DNA of 64,000 nt, from contig JAAKBF010000214.1 in NCBI GenBank assembly GCA_012656075.1, forward strand, positions 558,001-622,000, in the 5' to 3' direction. Shown one piece after another: positions 9,772 through 22,200 of this stretch. Origin of the DNA: Phytophthora hibernalis. Taxonomy: Eukaryota; Oomycota; Peronosporomycetes; Peronosporales; Peronosporaceae. The translations under genes were made by a program, and so were the position numbers. Within the stretch, counting starts at the first letter, position 1; each line of letters starts with the position of its first letter. The notes beneath the pieces are model-generated. The model saw only the letters and a list, made by a program, of their open reading frames with translations. It ran no database searches and was not told the origin of the DNA.

Positions 9772-11800
9772 TTACGGGAGCAGCTTGAGTGTGCCTTGGT
9801 GATGAATAGGTGCAGGGTCTACAACTCTATCGATGGCGAGACGCTGGCGATAGGCGTTGATGAGGTCGTTGAGGCTTCCCTCGCGATGCAGCTGCCGAAG
9901 TGCCTTGAGTACAGCGTTGGATCCCTTTGACGGTACGCCTCGCGCGCCAAGGTACGCAGTGACTTTGCTTGACGCTAACTCTCCGAGCTGACGGACATTA
10001 TCCTTGTAGCTGGGCGATGACTCGTCGAGCGTGTATCCGTCTTCGATGAAGAGCTTCATGAAGGCCACAAGCTGCTTGGCATCTGATTTCTTGTGCTTGT
10101 CCGTGCTTAGCCATCCGCGCGGAACGGCAGTGTACCACGCGAACCAGGTGTCCATAAGTGGTATCGTCTTTGAGCGGTGTCGGCGCTTCACCGGTACGAT
10201 TTCATCTTCATCTCTTGGTCGCTTGGCTTGATCTACATGTGCTGATGATTTCGCTTCAGTGTTGGTATTTGCAGCTTCTAGGGAGTTGACTCGAGCCTTG
10301 AGGCTACGGTTGACCTCGATTAACCTTTCAATCAAGGCAGTCTGATGTTCGAACGCAACTTTGGCCTTCACGTTTCCTTCCATCAGGTCTTCTGCGGTGG
10401 TGTTGGCTTGAGCTTTTGACCTCGTGAGTTGCTGTGACCAAGCAAGCAGACTCGTCATCGTCAAACCAGAGGCTTCAACGCATCGCTGGATCGTCTTCAT
10501 TGCAGGCGCCTGCGCGTTGGTCTTCATCAACGACGGGTAGTGGTGGAAGATAGTTGCTGTCAGCACATCTCTCACAGCAGCGCAGACATTGAAGGCCTTG
10601 TTACCCAGCGCATGACTCGAATTGAAGAGCTTGCGGCTAATTTCTCTAATATCCTCTTGTGTAATCGAGTCGAAGACTTCCAGTGACGGAAGAACACAGG
10701 CTTGCTTAGGCGCCATCCCGCTCAGCACCTTGGCTACTTGATTGTCTTCTTTCGGAGTATTGAAGACGTACGCGAAGGCTTTGTTGGTCGTGGTCAAGTT
10801 CCAGGCTCCGCGATCGAATATCCACTGCGCCGTCAGCTATGAGCTCGCGTTCGCATGCTGCGCGCCGCCACGTCGAAATGAATGAGAGGTCAGCGGCTCT
10901 TCGACTCCAGCTGGACCAACAACACGATCGAGCAAGCGGTTGACAAGAGCGTGGACTCCGACTGTCGGTGTCGTGTGGACGGTCGTTCTTCTCTTCGACG
11001 TCTGAGAAGAATCTAGGGCGCCGCTGGCTTCAAGCAGATCCAGCAATGGGACCGAGTCGGTCAGCTCAACAGGGACGTCCTTCGACTGCACTGGCAAGTG
11101 ATTGAGCAGCGCTGCGCACGGCGACTCCTGCATGATCAAGGCCAGAGCGAGCGCCAGCAGCGGGCAAGTCATGAAGTCTTCGTCGGGAAAGAGCGACAGT
11201 GTCTGCTCGTCTGACGTCTTCACGCGGATGAAGCGGATGAAGAACACGCCACCAGCACCGATGGTGAGCTGCTGCTTCCGGACGAAGGTCAGGTCTGAAG
11301 CGCGCCCGAAGAGATACCACAATAGGCATAGCAGTGCTGAATCTTGGTAGTCTGACGCACAGCAGGCCGTTGAATACAGATAACTTGTCATCTTCTTGAG
11401 ATCATCCTTCGTGCATGCAACCGCTTTCTTGACAAACCCACCACTCTCGCGTTTGATGCAGTGCTGTTCAAGGGTACGCCCCAAGCCTAGCAGCTGGCGG
11501 GCCACAGCTCCACCTTGAACAGGGTACTCGTCGAGGAGCCAGCACTTCGCTTGGCGGAAATATTGAGCGACGGAGTGGCGCGACAACTGCAGCCCCTTTG
11601 CTCCTGCATGGAATGCTAGGTACACACCGAACTTGTCCATTAGCGTCACTAGGATGCCACCCGCGCGGCTTGGGTCGACAACGATCAACGCCTTGACATG
11701 CTCCATGCTCGTGCCCTCGGCGGAGAGGAAGCGATTGAACGCCTTTATGGCCGTCGCGCGCGCGCTTGGTGTTGGCGGGCTTCAAATCGTTTAGGCTCAT
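9772..11800 (-). pseudogene. Crypton tyrosine recombinase, one nonsense codon and one frameshift
   Basis: Tyrosine recombinase of the Crypton DNA transposon group. The start ATG at 11800 gives MSLNDLKPANTKRAR, followed by a frame change at a CG-repeat near 11756 that fits loss of one CG unit. The core then runs in one frame from about 11755 to 9772 with a single TAG at 10837-10839. Catalytic blocks in order: Arg in YLFGRASDLTF, HSFRRGGAQHA (HxxR), the Trp region WIFDRGAWN right after the TAG, and the nucleophile Tyr in KAFAYVFN. A C-terminal part follows with a coiled coil (LIERLIEVNRSLKARV), a basic KRPRDEDE/KRRHRSK stretch and a helical tail. Same frame on both sides of the TAG means one base change (GAG to TAG would do) inactivated an otherwise full ORF. 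The element looks young. Confidence 0.85.
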
Positions 11801-11869
11801 TACTCTTGGTCGGAGAGGCGGCAAATATGCGAGTGATACGTAGCGCACCTCTCGCTTGTAGCACGATAC

Positions 11870-11902
11870 ACATATCTGGGCGTCAGCTCTGACCAGATAT
11901 GT
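11870..11902. repeat. Perfect 10-bp inverted repeat beside the Crypton ORF
   Basis: ACATATCTGG (11870-11879) and CCAGATATGT (11893-11902) are exact reverse complements with a 13-nt spacer. It lies about 70 bp upstream of the recombinase start. Tyrosine recombinases bind paired arms of about this length, so a binding or crossover site is possible; this is inference only. Confidence 0.45.
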
Positions 11903-12034
11903 CGGAATCGCTCAGCTTCCGACTGCAACGTAAAATCGTATTTTTATTGGATAAAATAAAATCGTTGACGTGATTCGATTCGCCAAAAACCATAGAGATG
12001 GTTTTATTGGCCAAAACCGAATTAAAGACCAATC
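11903..12034. other. AT-rich sequence with CCAAT-like repeats
   Basis: Contains TTATTGG, GCCAAAAACC, TTATTGGCCAAAACC and CATTGGC in both orientations. No gene seen. It may be the far end of the Crypton or its target. Confidence 0.3.
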
Positions 12035-12424
12035 TCATTGGCTAATATGTACCATACAAAGATGAAGTTTGGTCGGAGAGACATTGTTATTCATCCATAT
12101 CACCCATAATGTGTCCATGGCTTCGCTGTGCTGCACAGTCCATCTCGTGATACATACTGTTGGCTGTGGTACGTCGGTGACGTGGCCCTGGTGTGTCCCA
12201 CACCATAAGTGACGTGGAGTCGATGTTAGAAGAGTGACCCTGTCACTCTTCTGGTAGCCCGCTACAACTTTGGCCCGTCTTCCTGGAACTTCAGTAATTT
12301 TCACCGATTGAAACAGGAAGTACCAATCATGCAAAGCCAGCGGTCGATCCAAAGGTACACGCCGTGAAGACAGCATAACATTGAGCGACTCGAAACCTAG
12401 AGTTTGTGTTGGAGAATGAGATGT
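12035..12424 (-). CDS. Hypothetical ORF, weak
   Basis: About 130 codons from an ATG at 12424. Not recognised with confidence. The stretch LALHDWYFLFQSVKI followed by an R/V-rich segment faintly recalls a SANTA domain (short domain of centromere-associated proteins), but this is too weak to name it. No neighbouring exon was found. It could equally be chance coding potential. Confidence 0.2.
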   Translation of the reverse strand, partial: TSHSPTQTLGFESLNVMLSSRRVPLDRPLALHDWYFLFQSVKITEVPGRRAKVVAGYQKSDRVTLLTSTPRHLWCGTHQGHVTDVPQPTVCITRWTVQHSEAMDTLWVIWMNNNVSPTKLHLCMVHISQ

Positions 12425-12475
12425 CATGCCCCGAATTATTGCTTGAGTTTGAAAGTCAGCTGACTTCCACAACAA

Positions 12476-13083
12476 TCTTTTGCTTCCTGTGTAGTATTTC
12501 GCTCACCCTCAAATGTCACCCTGTTGCGTGTTATCTAAAGCGTGCATTGAGTGCATGTTGTCCAAATGAGCCATATAACTTTCATTGCTTCCTCGTACTC
12601 CCTCCCCATTCCGGAATACTCATCATTGGAAGTTTGGGGATGTTGGCGGTGCTGTCCTGGCAGCGGCAATAGCAAATCATTTGACTTGGCAAATGTAAAG
12701 TTTTGACCTACCTTGCGTCGTGATAAGACATAAAAAACCTCTAATAATTTATGTGTGATCAGCCGCGCTGCGCTTGGCTGGGCGCCCCCAATAGAACCTC
12801 CGGTCCCACGTGTTGCCCTCACGCTTTTGTCTGCGGGTGGGCTCTGCCTTCGCCGTGACACTGCGGGAACGCGCTCCGGGGCAGTGTGTGGTTGGTGCTA
12901 TGACCAACCACGTCGCCCACCCCAGTGTGTGTTATCCCAAGATTTTTGTGTGCCAGTACTATTTTCTGGATGGACATCTTGCATTACCCCTCCAAAATCG
13001 TTAGGATCAATGGTCAGTTGTGCATCGACCGTCTGCGAGGTCTTCATTGCGATAATTGATTCCCGGCATACAGATGATAACCT
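12476..13083. other. Intergenic region upstream of the large membrane-protein gene
   Basis: No supported gene. A dyad GTGGTTGGT/ACCAACCAC lies at about 12889-12912. The rest shows nothing I can name. Confidence 0.35.
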
Positions 13084-13137
13084 TTGAGAGGTTGGAAGGT
13101 GCACCCTTTTCAATTTCTCAGCGGAATCTGTATTACA

Positions 13138-13164
13138 CAACATAGTGTAATTTACACTGTGTTG
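13138..13164. promoter_or_regulatory. 13-bp dyad 40 bp before the start of the giant gene
   Basis: CAACATAGTGTAA and TTACACTGTGTTG are reverse complements with one mismatch and a 1-nt spacer. The position just upstream of the ATG at 13204 suits a factor-binding site or a leader hairpin. No function is shown. Confidence 0.35.
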
Positions 13165-13203
13165 GTGGTCGACACCGCGTCTCTTCGTGCCCCACTTGCC
13201 AAG

Positions 13204-16200
13204 ATGCGGCTCGTTGTGTATCTGCTGGCCCTGCTGTTTATTGCAGGAACCGTCTTCAGCGTTTCTGCCGTCGACACCACGGTATCTGCTACATTGGGCA
13301 ACGCGACGGTACTGGCAGCCTCAGCGCTGGAGGTTCAACTCATGACGGGGACGAGGGCTCCCAGTCGACGCGCTGCTGAAGATCCAGCTGGACACGTTGT
13401 TTAGTGTTTCTCCAGACGCTGCAGTAGACGACGCAATACTAAGAGAGACACTAGACGGCGAGTGGAGCGTCATTGTGAATACAACCGCCAATATAATGGC
13501 AGTGCAGCGCAGTGGAGGCGGCTCCGTTGTGAGTCCTGGCGTCTTGCTTCGATTCGAGTTGACAGGCGTCACGAATCCCAGTCGAGCCGTTCGGATTATT
13601 GTGGGATCCATAGGGATTTCGGATAAAGGTGCTACATTTAGTCGGATACTGCAGCTGCCGAGTATAGAGGTGAATCCTGGAGTGATTTGGAACTCGAACA
13701 TGACTTTCTCGAATCTACTTTGCGGACGCACAACGTCGTTGGAAATACACTCGACTCTGGCGCATACTGTGCCAAATGATGGAGCTGTCTGTGTTCATCT
13801 GTCACATATGTATGGATCGTTGTCGGGCGTGATTCTGTCGAGTGTTGTTGGGCTGGATGGAAGTTTCACGATTTCCACTCGAAATAATGTCATTTGGATC
13901 AAGCGAAATGCAGCAGGAGCGGACAGTAGGGAGATGCAAGACGTGATTATACGGGTCGACGGTATTTTGCACCCGTTGCTGGAAGGTCCCATGGGCTCCT
14001 CCGTGCTGCTTCAGACTGTGGATGGATTTAGTGGTATCATCGATCAAACGTACGTGGGCACATCCAACAATATCCTTGCGAAAGCGCGCGTGGTGGTCAG
14101 CAGTTTAAGCCTCAGGGTGATTGAAGGAGATGCTACTGGACAGCAGTACACTCTCTCATTAAGTGCACCACCGTTTGGAGAAACTGAGCTCACCGTTGCG
14201 GTTGGAGATTCAGTCAGTAGGTCAAAACTAACTCTTGAACCGCTATCAGTTGTATTCACGACGTCGAATTGGGCCAGCCCCGCTGCCATTACAGTGATTC
14301 TAGCTGATGATTACGTTGTGAGCGGGACTTCCACGGAGGAGGGTGTCGTAGCTGTTCCCCACAGTATTACCAGCGGCGATAGCGGCAGAACCTTCGCCAT
14401 AGTAGATGAAGTGAGCGTGCACATCAGCGAAAATGATTTTCCCGCGGTCCACATTTCCGACCGATTCCTTGCAGTTATTGAAGGTCTTCGCAATGACAGC
14501 TACGAAATATCCCTCTTGTCGCAACCAAGCAGCAATGTGGTCATTAATTTGACTCCGCATGATTCGTTTATCGAGACCCTTCCGGATCAGGTGACGTTTA
14601 CGTCAAGTACGTGGAGCACCCCGAAAATTATCAACGTGGTCGCGACCATGACTACGTCAACCGACCGAGCGACGAGCACAATACTTCACCAGCTTTCGTC
14701 GGCTGATTTCAATTATAATGAAAAACGACGAAGTTTTCCCGCAGAACGAAGTTTTGGTTTACTTTGAGCCGCTTGACGTGAAAGCCTGCGTGGAGCCATG
14801 TCGCGAGGGGTGGTTTCCACTTGTTAACTCTACCACGGGCGACTCGCAATGCGTCGGCTGTCATCTGGGGTATTTCTGCGCTGGGTCCTGCTCAGCACCG
14901 GTGCCATGCCCGAAAGGTACTTCGTCCAACGTGGATTCTGCGAAAACCGCGGGAACATGTCAAACTTGTCCAACTGGAATGTATGCACACGGTGAAGGTT
15001 TGGCGACGTGCCTAGTATGCCCCGCCGGCGCATCTTGCAGTGATGCTACAGCAAGACCCCAGCCCTGCCCTGCTGGTTCGTATTCAGTTGCAGGCGAAAA
15101 CCAGTGCCACGAGTGTCCAGCAGGGTCCTACAACGGTGATACGTTCCAACAAGAATGCATGGAGTGTCCTGGGGGCTACTACTGCTCAAAAGGCTCAATC
15201 AACCCAGTCGCTTGTGCTCAAGGAACTTACTCTGTGAATTCCGGCGCTACACCCTGCGAAAAATGTCCTGCCGGGTACGCTTGCTCGGACCCGGCAATTG
15301 ATCCTGTTGTATGCATGGGAGGCACCTATTCTCTGGCAGATAGCTTAACATGTTCTCCATGTCCGACTGGACATTTTTGCACGTCTGCAGATCGAGAGCC
15401 ACAACCATGTGGAGTTGGATATTACAGCGAACAAAACTCAACAGCGTGTAAATCATGCCCAGTAGGCAGTTCGTGCAGTAGCTCCACTACTACGGTGCCT
15501 GTTGCATGCGTGCTAGGTACATACAGCAGTGTCGAACGAGCAGCAACGTGTCACACCTGCCCCGCTGGTCACGGTTGCGCTGATGTAACACAGTCACCTG
15601 CTCTCTGCCAGTTTGGCAGCTACAGCTTAGAGGTGAGTCGTAGTGAAGAAAATTTCCTTGAGGTTACGGCACTGATGCATTATGCTTTCCCGTACTCAGG
15701 GTGATCACGTGTGCCATGCGTGTCCAGCAGGTAGTTATTGTCAAGATGTGTACAACGCCCCGCTGGATTGTGCGGCAGGATCATATTCACTGGGCAAAGC
15801 CGCCGTGTGTACACCGTGCGGGGATGGCGTGAAGTGTTCAGCGAACGCAGCGCCAGTTGCTTGCACTGCGGGGTACTACTCGATCAACGGATCGGATTGC
15901 CAGCTATGTGATGCAGGAAGTTGTTGTGCATCAACGTCGCGACCACCGATCAAGTGTGTCCAAGGCACTTACAGTCACAGCGGAGCTGTGGAATGTACTG
16001 TGTGCCCGTATGGGTACTCGTGCACGCTTTCCGGGACCCACAGGCGTGTGGAATCGGGAAGACAAATAATGCAGATCATTCGGCTTGTGTTCCATGCCCA
16101 AAAGGCTTTGAATGTTCACCGTCGAAGAGTGCCACAACGCTGTGTGCGATCGGAACTTACAGCTTGGATGGAGATGGCCATTGCAAGTTATGCCCGAAAG

Positions 16201-19200
16201 GTTTCAAGTGTGGTACAATGACTGAGATCCCCGTTCGCTGTGCTGATGGAAAGTACTCCCCAGCAGGCGCAATGGAGTGTCTAGAATGTCCTGCTGGTCA
16301 ATACTGCCCGCAACCAAGTTCAGATCCAATCGCGTGCCCCTCATGGTATTTTTCTGGGAAATCGAGTACGGTTTGTACGCCTTGTTCTGCTGGAATGGAT
16401 TGCTCGTCACCATCCAGTGTCCCGGTAGCTTGTCCAAGCGGAACCTATAGTCTCGTTGCTGCTTCACAATGTTTGCCGTGCCCTGCTGGATCGGCGTGCG
16501 CAAATTCTACAACAACACCTACAGTTTGTGATCCCGGGAGCTTTAGCACCCAAGGCCAAACAAAATGCACGCAGTGCGCAGCAGGTTATTATTGCCCGCA
16601 GTCAGGCCAAATTGCGCAAATTCCATGCCTGAGTGGAACGTACGCGGAGGCTGGAGCAACCGCATGTACGACGTGTCCTGCAGGAATGCAGTGTCCAATG
16701 ACAACCCAAAGCATCAAGGAATCGTGTCCTGCAGGAAAATATTCGCTGGGGAATCAAGCACATTGCATTTCGTGCCCAATAGGCCACATGTGTCCGCGGG
16801 TGGATGGCAGCCAGAATGCAGTTTGTGCACCGGGGTGGTTCTCTTCAGGTGGGTCGGTGCAGTGTACAATCTGTCCTGCAGGTTCTGCCTGCCCCGATCC
16901 AACTTCTTCACCACCCGTACTTTGCCCTGCTGGATCCTACAGTTTGACTGGTGCTACGGGTTGCACCGCTTGTCCTGCTGGTTATGCGTGTCCAGATCCT
17001 ACGACAAACCTACTCGTGCCTTGTGCAAAAGGAACGTATTCAACAGGAGGAGGAAACTCTTGCACACCGTGCCCTGCTGGCTTTGCATGCTCGTTCTCAA
17101 ACAGCTCTAGCGTTGAGCCGTGCCAGGCAGGATTCTATTCAGCGACAGGATCAGGCTCGTGCGTGGAGTGCCCGCAAGGTTACTATTGCGATACACCCAA
17201 CGAGATGCCCAAGAACTGCTCGGTTGGCTACTACAGCGAGCGCGCGTCAACGAGATGTCTTGCTTGCAATCCGGGCTACGAGTGTCCTCGATCCGACCAG
17301 CTCCCGCAACCATGCCCTGTTGGGTATTACAGTGAAGGTGCTGTCGCAAACTGCCGCTCGTGCAACCCAGGCTACAAGTGCAGTCTTGCGTCCAAGAATC
17401 CGACGCCCCCAGAAGATGCTTGTCCTATGGGTGGCTACTGCAACCCACCTACGACCTTCTTCTTGTGTCCTGCAGGCACCTTTGGAAATGTGACGGCCGG
17501 CAAAGTAAGCAAACTCCTATCAAACATCTACCTAATCAACGCAACTCATCCAACTCGTCTATTCTGTAGAGCATTGACCACGCATGTGCACCATGTCCAG
17601 AGGGATATTACTGTGAAATGGGAACGACGCCACTTACACGACAGGTATGCCCGGCAGGCTTCTTCTGCCCGGAAGGCACTAAACGTGCATCTCAATACCC
17701 GTGCCCAGCCGGAACGTTCAACAGTCTTGCAGGGCAAAAGTCTGACGTCTGCCACGACTGCCCTGCTGGGAGATATTGCCCAACAGGAAGCTCACAGCCG
17801 CAAGAATGTCCACAGGGCTACTACTGCCGTGGGGGCACGCGCACCATGAACCAATACCCATGCAGAGCTGGAACGTACAGCGGGCAGACTGGCTTGACGG
17901 GCGGTGACCAGTGCAACGAATGTCCGGTTGGTAGTTACTGCCCGGAAGCTAGCAACACCCCGACGAAGTGTCCGGCCGGGACATACAACCCTCAGAAAGG
18001 GGCAGCAGATCTTCACGAGTGTCTTGATTGCCCGCCAGGCTGGTCCTGTCCTCATGTTGGCCAATTTAACTACGTTGATCGCTGCGCAAAGGGACACTAC
18101 TGTCCTAGTGGCACATTATTCGCATCCGACCACCCGTGCCCCGACGGAACATATACAGAGGACATTGATCTCATTCGGTCTCAGGACTGCACCATTTGTC
18201 CGCTCCGTCATGCGTGTCGTCAAGGCACAGGAGGCACAATTCAGACAATGTTGGATTGTGCGGCCGGCTTCTTTTGTCCAAATGGTACGGAACGCCCCAA
18301 CCAATTTCCGTGTCTACCAGGAACATGGAGCTCCAGTACGTCGCTATCGACTGCAGCGGAGTGTGATATCTGTCCGGAAGGCAGCTTTTGTCAAGGTGGC
18401 AAGTCTTTTATCGACGGGAACTGCGCCCCCGGTCACTATTGTCCAATTGGGACATATTCAAGGTCGCAGTTTCCGTGTCCAAGCGGGACGTACACGGCCT
18501 ATACGTGGCTATTCGAGCCGAGTCAATGCGATGACTGCCCTCCAGGCTACTATTGTCCGGCTGGGTCCGTCGCACCGATTCCATGCAAAGCTGGGAGCTA
18601 CACACCGTCGAATAACACGAAGAGAGTTGGGCCGGCAGATGCATGGCCATCGTGCGTCACGTGTCCGGCCGGGTCCTTCTGCATCGAGGCCTCCGTCAAT
18701 CCCAAACCTTGTGGCAAGGGCAAATATTCCACAAGCGGATCAAACGCGTGCTCGGTATGTGCAGCTGGGTACTTCTGCAATAGCGAGACGACGAGTATGG
18801 TTAATATGAAGTCGAATGCGTTGGGCTGGTCGTCACCCGGAGCGCTGTACGGGACTTGCTACAACGGGACGTACTGTCCGTCGGGATCGGATCGCGAACC
18901 CGCACTGGAAACGGATGCGTGTCCGGTAGGCTACTATTGTCCGACTGCGACGCCATCACCTATTATCTGCCCCGCTGGAACCTACAGCAATTTCACTGGC
19001 CAAGACAGCATGAGTGACTGCACCCCACACCCGCGGGTTACTACAGTCTTGCAGGTGCATTATCTCCAGCAGGAGTTTGCTCTCCAGGTTTCTATTGTCC
19101 ACTGCGATCGACGTCTCAAACACAGGTGCCGTGTCCAGCCAGGTACTATCTCAACCGAACCATGGGTCAAAGTGAAGAGGACTGCGCTCTTTGCGTCTCA

Positions 19201-22200
19201 GGCTCGTACTGCCCCATCGGCACCGCCTACCCGATCACGTGTCCAGCGGGTTACTACTGCCGCACGGGCATTTCAAGTCCAGAGCCGTGCCCTATTGGCA
19301 CCTATGCTAACGCAATCGGTCTACGAACAGTGGATGATTGTCTGCCGTGTACACCAGGCATGTATTGTGACTCTACATCGCTCACCATTCCTCGAGGACT
19401 TTGCGACCCTGGTTACTACTGTGCCTTGGGTGCATTTACATCAGCTCCGATGAACTACGAGTCTACGCTCTTTGGTGTGAGCAACCGACATACTGGTGAT
19501 CTGTGTCCGCAAGGTGCCTATTGCCCGTTGGGCTCATCGGCCCCAACATTGTGTCCTCCCGGACGTACAATAATTTCACTGGGCTCGAGGCTGCTGGGCA
19601 ATGCGTTCCGTGTCCACCGGGTGAATACTGCGAGACACCAGGGTTGATCTTGCCAACCGATAGTTGTCACCCTGGCTACTATTGCATCGGAGGTGCCGCT
19701 GTTCCAACGCAAGTGGAGACTCCAGCTGGGTCGTTCTCGCTCGAGGGCGCCACCACGCCATCACCATGTCCACCAGGACTATACAATCTCTACCCAGCTC
19801 GAGACAAATGTGTGGTTTGTCCCGCAGGTTTCTACTGTGGATTGCCAGGTACCAAAACACCGACGGTGTGCCCTACTGGGAACTATTGTCCTGAGGGTAC
19901 GAGTCTGCCTGTCAAATGCCTGCCTGGAACATTTGCGGATCTTGAAGGCCTCGTGAAACTAGATCAGTGCAAGCCGTGTCCGAGCGGACAGTTTTGCGAT
20001 TCCTACGGCTTATCTGCATCGAGTGGGCCGTGTCTTGCTGGCTTTGTCTGCGTCGGAAGCTCTCCAGTTTCCAACCCCGTGGATCAATTATATGGGTTTG
20101 TGTGCCCTGTGGCGAGCTATTGCCCGGAAGGTAGTGGAAATGCCATACCGTGTCCGATGGGCTCTTTCCGAGCTGGTACAGGGGTAAAAGTCTCGCCTCG
20201 TGCTCTATCTGCCCCGGTGGGAAATACTGCAGCGCGACAGGATTGACCGCACCATCAGGAGTATGCAGTTCCGGGTACTATTGCGCTTCGAATGCATTAT
20301 CACCGACACCAACGGATGGCTTGACAGGCGCGATTTGTCCGACGGGATCGTACTGCCCCGAGGCAAGTTCTGCTGCTAAACAATGTGCTGCTGGCACATA
20401 CGCTGCCGACAAGGGTCAAGCCGTGTGTGACGAGTGCCCGATGGGATATTTTTGCGATGGAGTGGCAACAAGCACGTATGCGGACTGCCCTGTAGGTCAT
20501 TACTGTCCTGCAGGCACTGCTGAAGTTCCCGTACCGTGTCCTATTGGAACGTTTAGCAATGTCATCCGACTAACAAACGTGACCGAGTGCCACGATTGCA
20601 CACCGGGTTCTTTTGTGAAAGTTTGGGCTTGGTGCAGCCCACAGGACCATGCACTGCAGGATCCTATTGTCCACCAAGATCAGAAAGCAAATTTGGCAAG
20701 AATACTGAGAAGGACATGCACGTCTGTCCTGTAGGTGCTTATTGCCCTGAAGGCACTTTCTTGCCTGTTCCGTGTCCTACTGGGACCTACTCGAACGATA
20801 CGGGGCTTGTCAAAGTGAGAGACTGTGTATTTTGCGACGAAGGCGCTTTCTGCACCGACGCAGGACTAGTACAGCCCTCAGGACTGTGCGACGCTGGGTA
20901 TTATTGCAAGCGCAACAATACGCGATCGAATCCTTCGTCTGGTATTGTAATGGTCGTGACGAGTACTGTGGACAATGGAGGGTTGGTTGTGTACTTTGGT
21001 GGAGAATCGTGTCCGACAGGTTCCTATTGTCCGCAGGGTTCTACCAGCCCGATACTTTGCCCTGAAGGGTCCTACACCTACAGCACAGGCTCACCAACGT
21101 GTCTTGCGTGTCCAGCAGGATTCTTTTGTCCGCTAGGATGCAAGGACTACCTCAGCAACGTATGTCCGGTGGGCCACTACTGCCCCGAGAGTACACAGCG
21201 AGCAACACAATTTCCGTGTCGACCCGGGACTTTGCGAACCGGATCGGATTGCAGAATCCATCGCAGTGCACACCAGCACCAGGCGGGACATACATCGATG
21301 GATATGCTGCTGTGCAACCGACGGGAAATTGCCGAAGTGGTTTCTACTGTTCTGGCGGATCTCCTACTGGAACACCAGTAGAAACCACAGCAACTGGTGG
21401 GCCGTGTCTTCCAGGCACAAACTGCCCTGAGGGCTCGGGGATCCCGATTGTCTGTGCTGCTGGGGCGTATTGTTCGTCGACTAACACGGATGGAGCACTG
21501 CCGTGTGAAGAAGGCTTCTACTGCGTGCAGGGGTCCTACACATCAACGCCTACAGGCCAAAACAACTCGTTAGGCATGATAGGTAACGTGTGCCAGCGGG
21601 GTCACTACTGCCCGAACGGTACCAGCAATCCCATTCCTTGTCCACCAGGCACATATTCGGAGACTACACAGAATGTGAACGCAAGCTTTTGCCTAGCATG
21701 TCCTGCCGGGTTCATCTGCAGCACGTCTGGAATCGTGATCCCCAGCGAGAAATGCCCGCCTGGTTTCTTTTGCACTGGCGGAGAGAGTACAGCCACGCAG
21801 TTGTGCCCGAAGGATTTGAGTGCCCAGAAGGATCCTCTGAGCCACGATCGTGCCCTGCTGGAACTTTTGCTGATAAAAAGGCCTTCCAACATGTAAGTTG
21901 TGCCCGGAGAGGTTCTACTGCGAGAACGGAAGTATCAAGCCGGTAGAATGTCCTCAAGGTTACTATTGCCCACTGCAAACGCCGTCGCGAACGAGGTATC
22001 CGTGCCTAGCAGGATCCTACGGAGGCAAACCTGGACTTGCAAGCTCGAAGGAATGTGCGCAGTGTCCACCAGGTAAATTCTGCTCTGGATTGCCACCAAC
22101 GAATTCGACATCAGGCCCGTGTGCACCAGGTCATTACTGTGCTGGTAACGCAACGACAGCGGAACCAGTTGACGGGGTAACAGGGGATTTGTGTGACGGT

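Noticed and set aside
13204..13404. Secreted RxLR-type effector
   Set aside because: The signal peptide belongs to the giant membrane protein, and no RxLR or dEER motif follows.
14721..14722. An intron between the Calx-beta-like part and the Cys repeats
   Set aside because: No GT-AG pair fits; the switch lies in an A run and is simpler as an indel, though its sign differs from the others.
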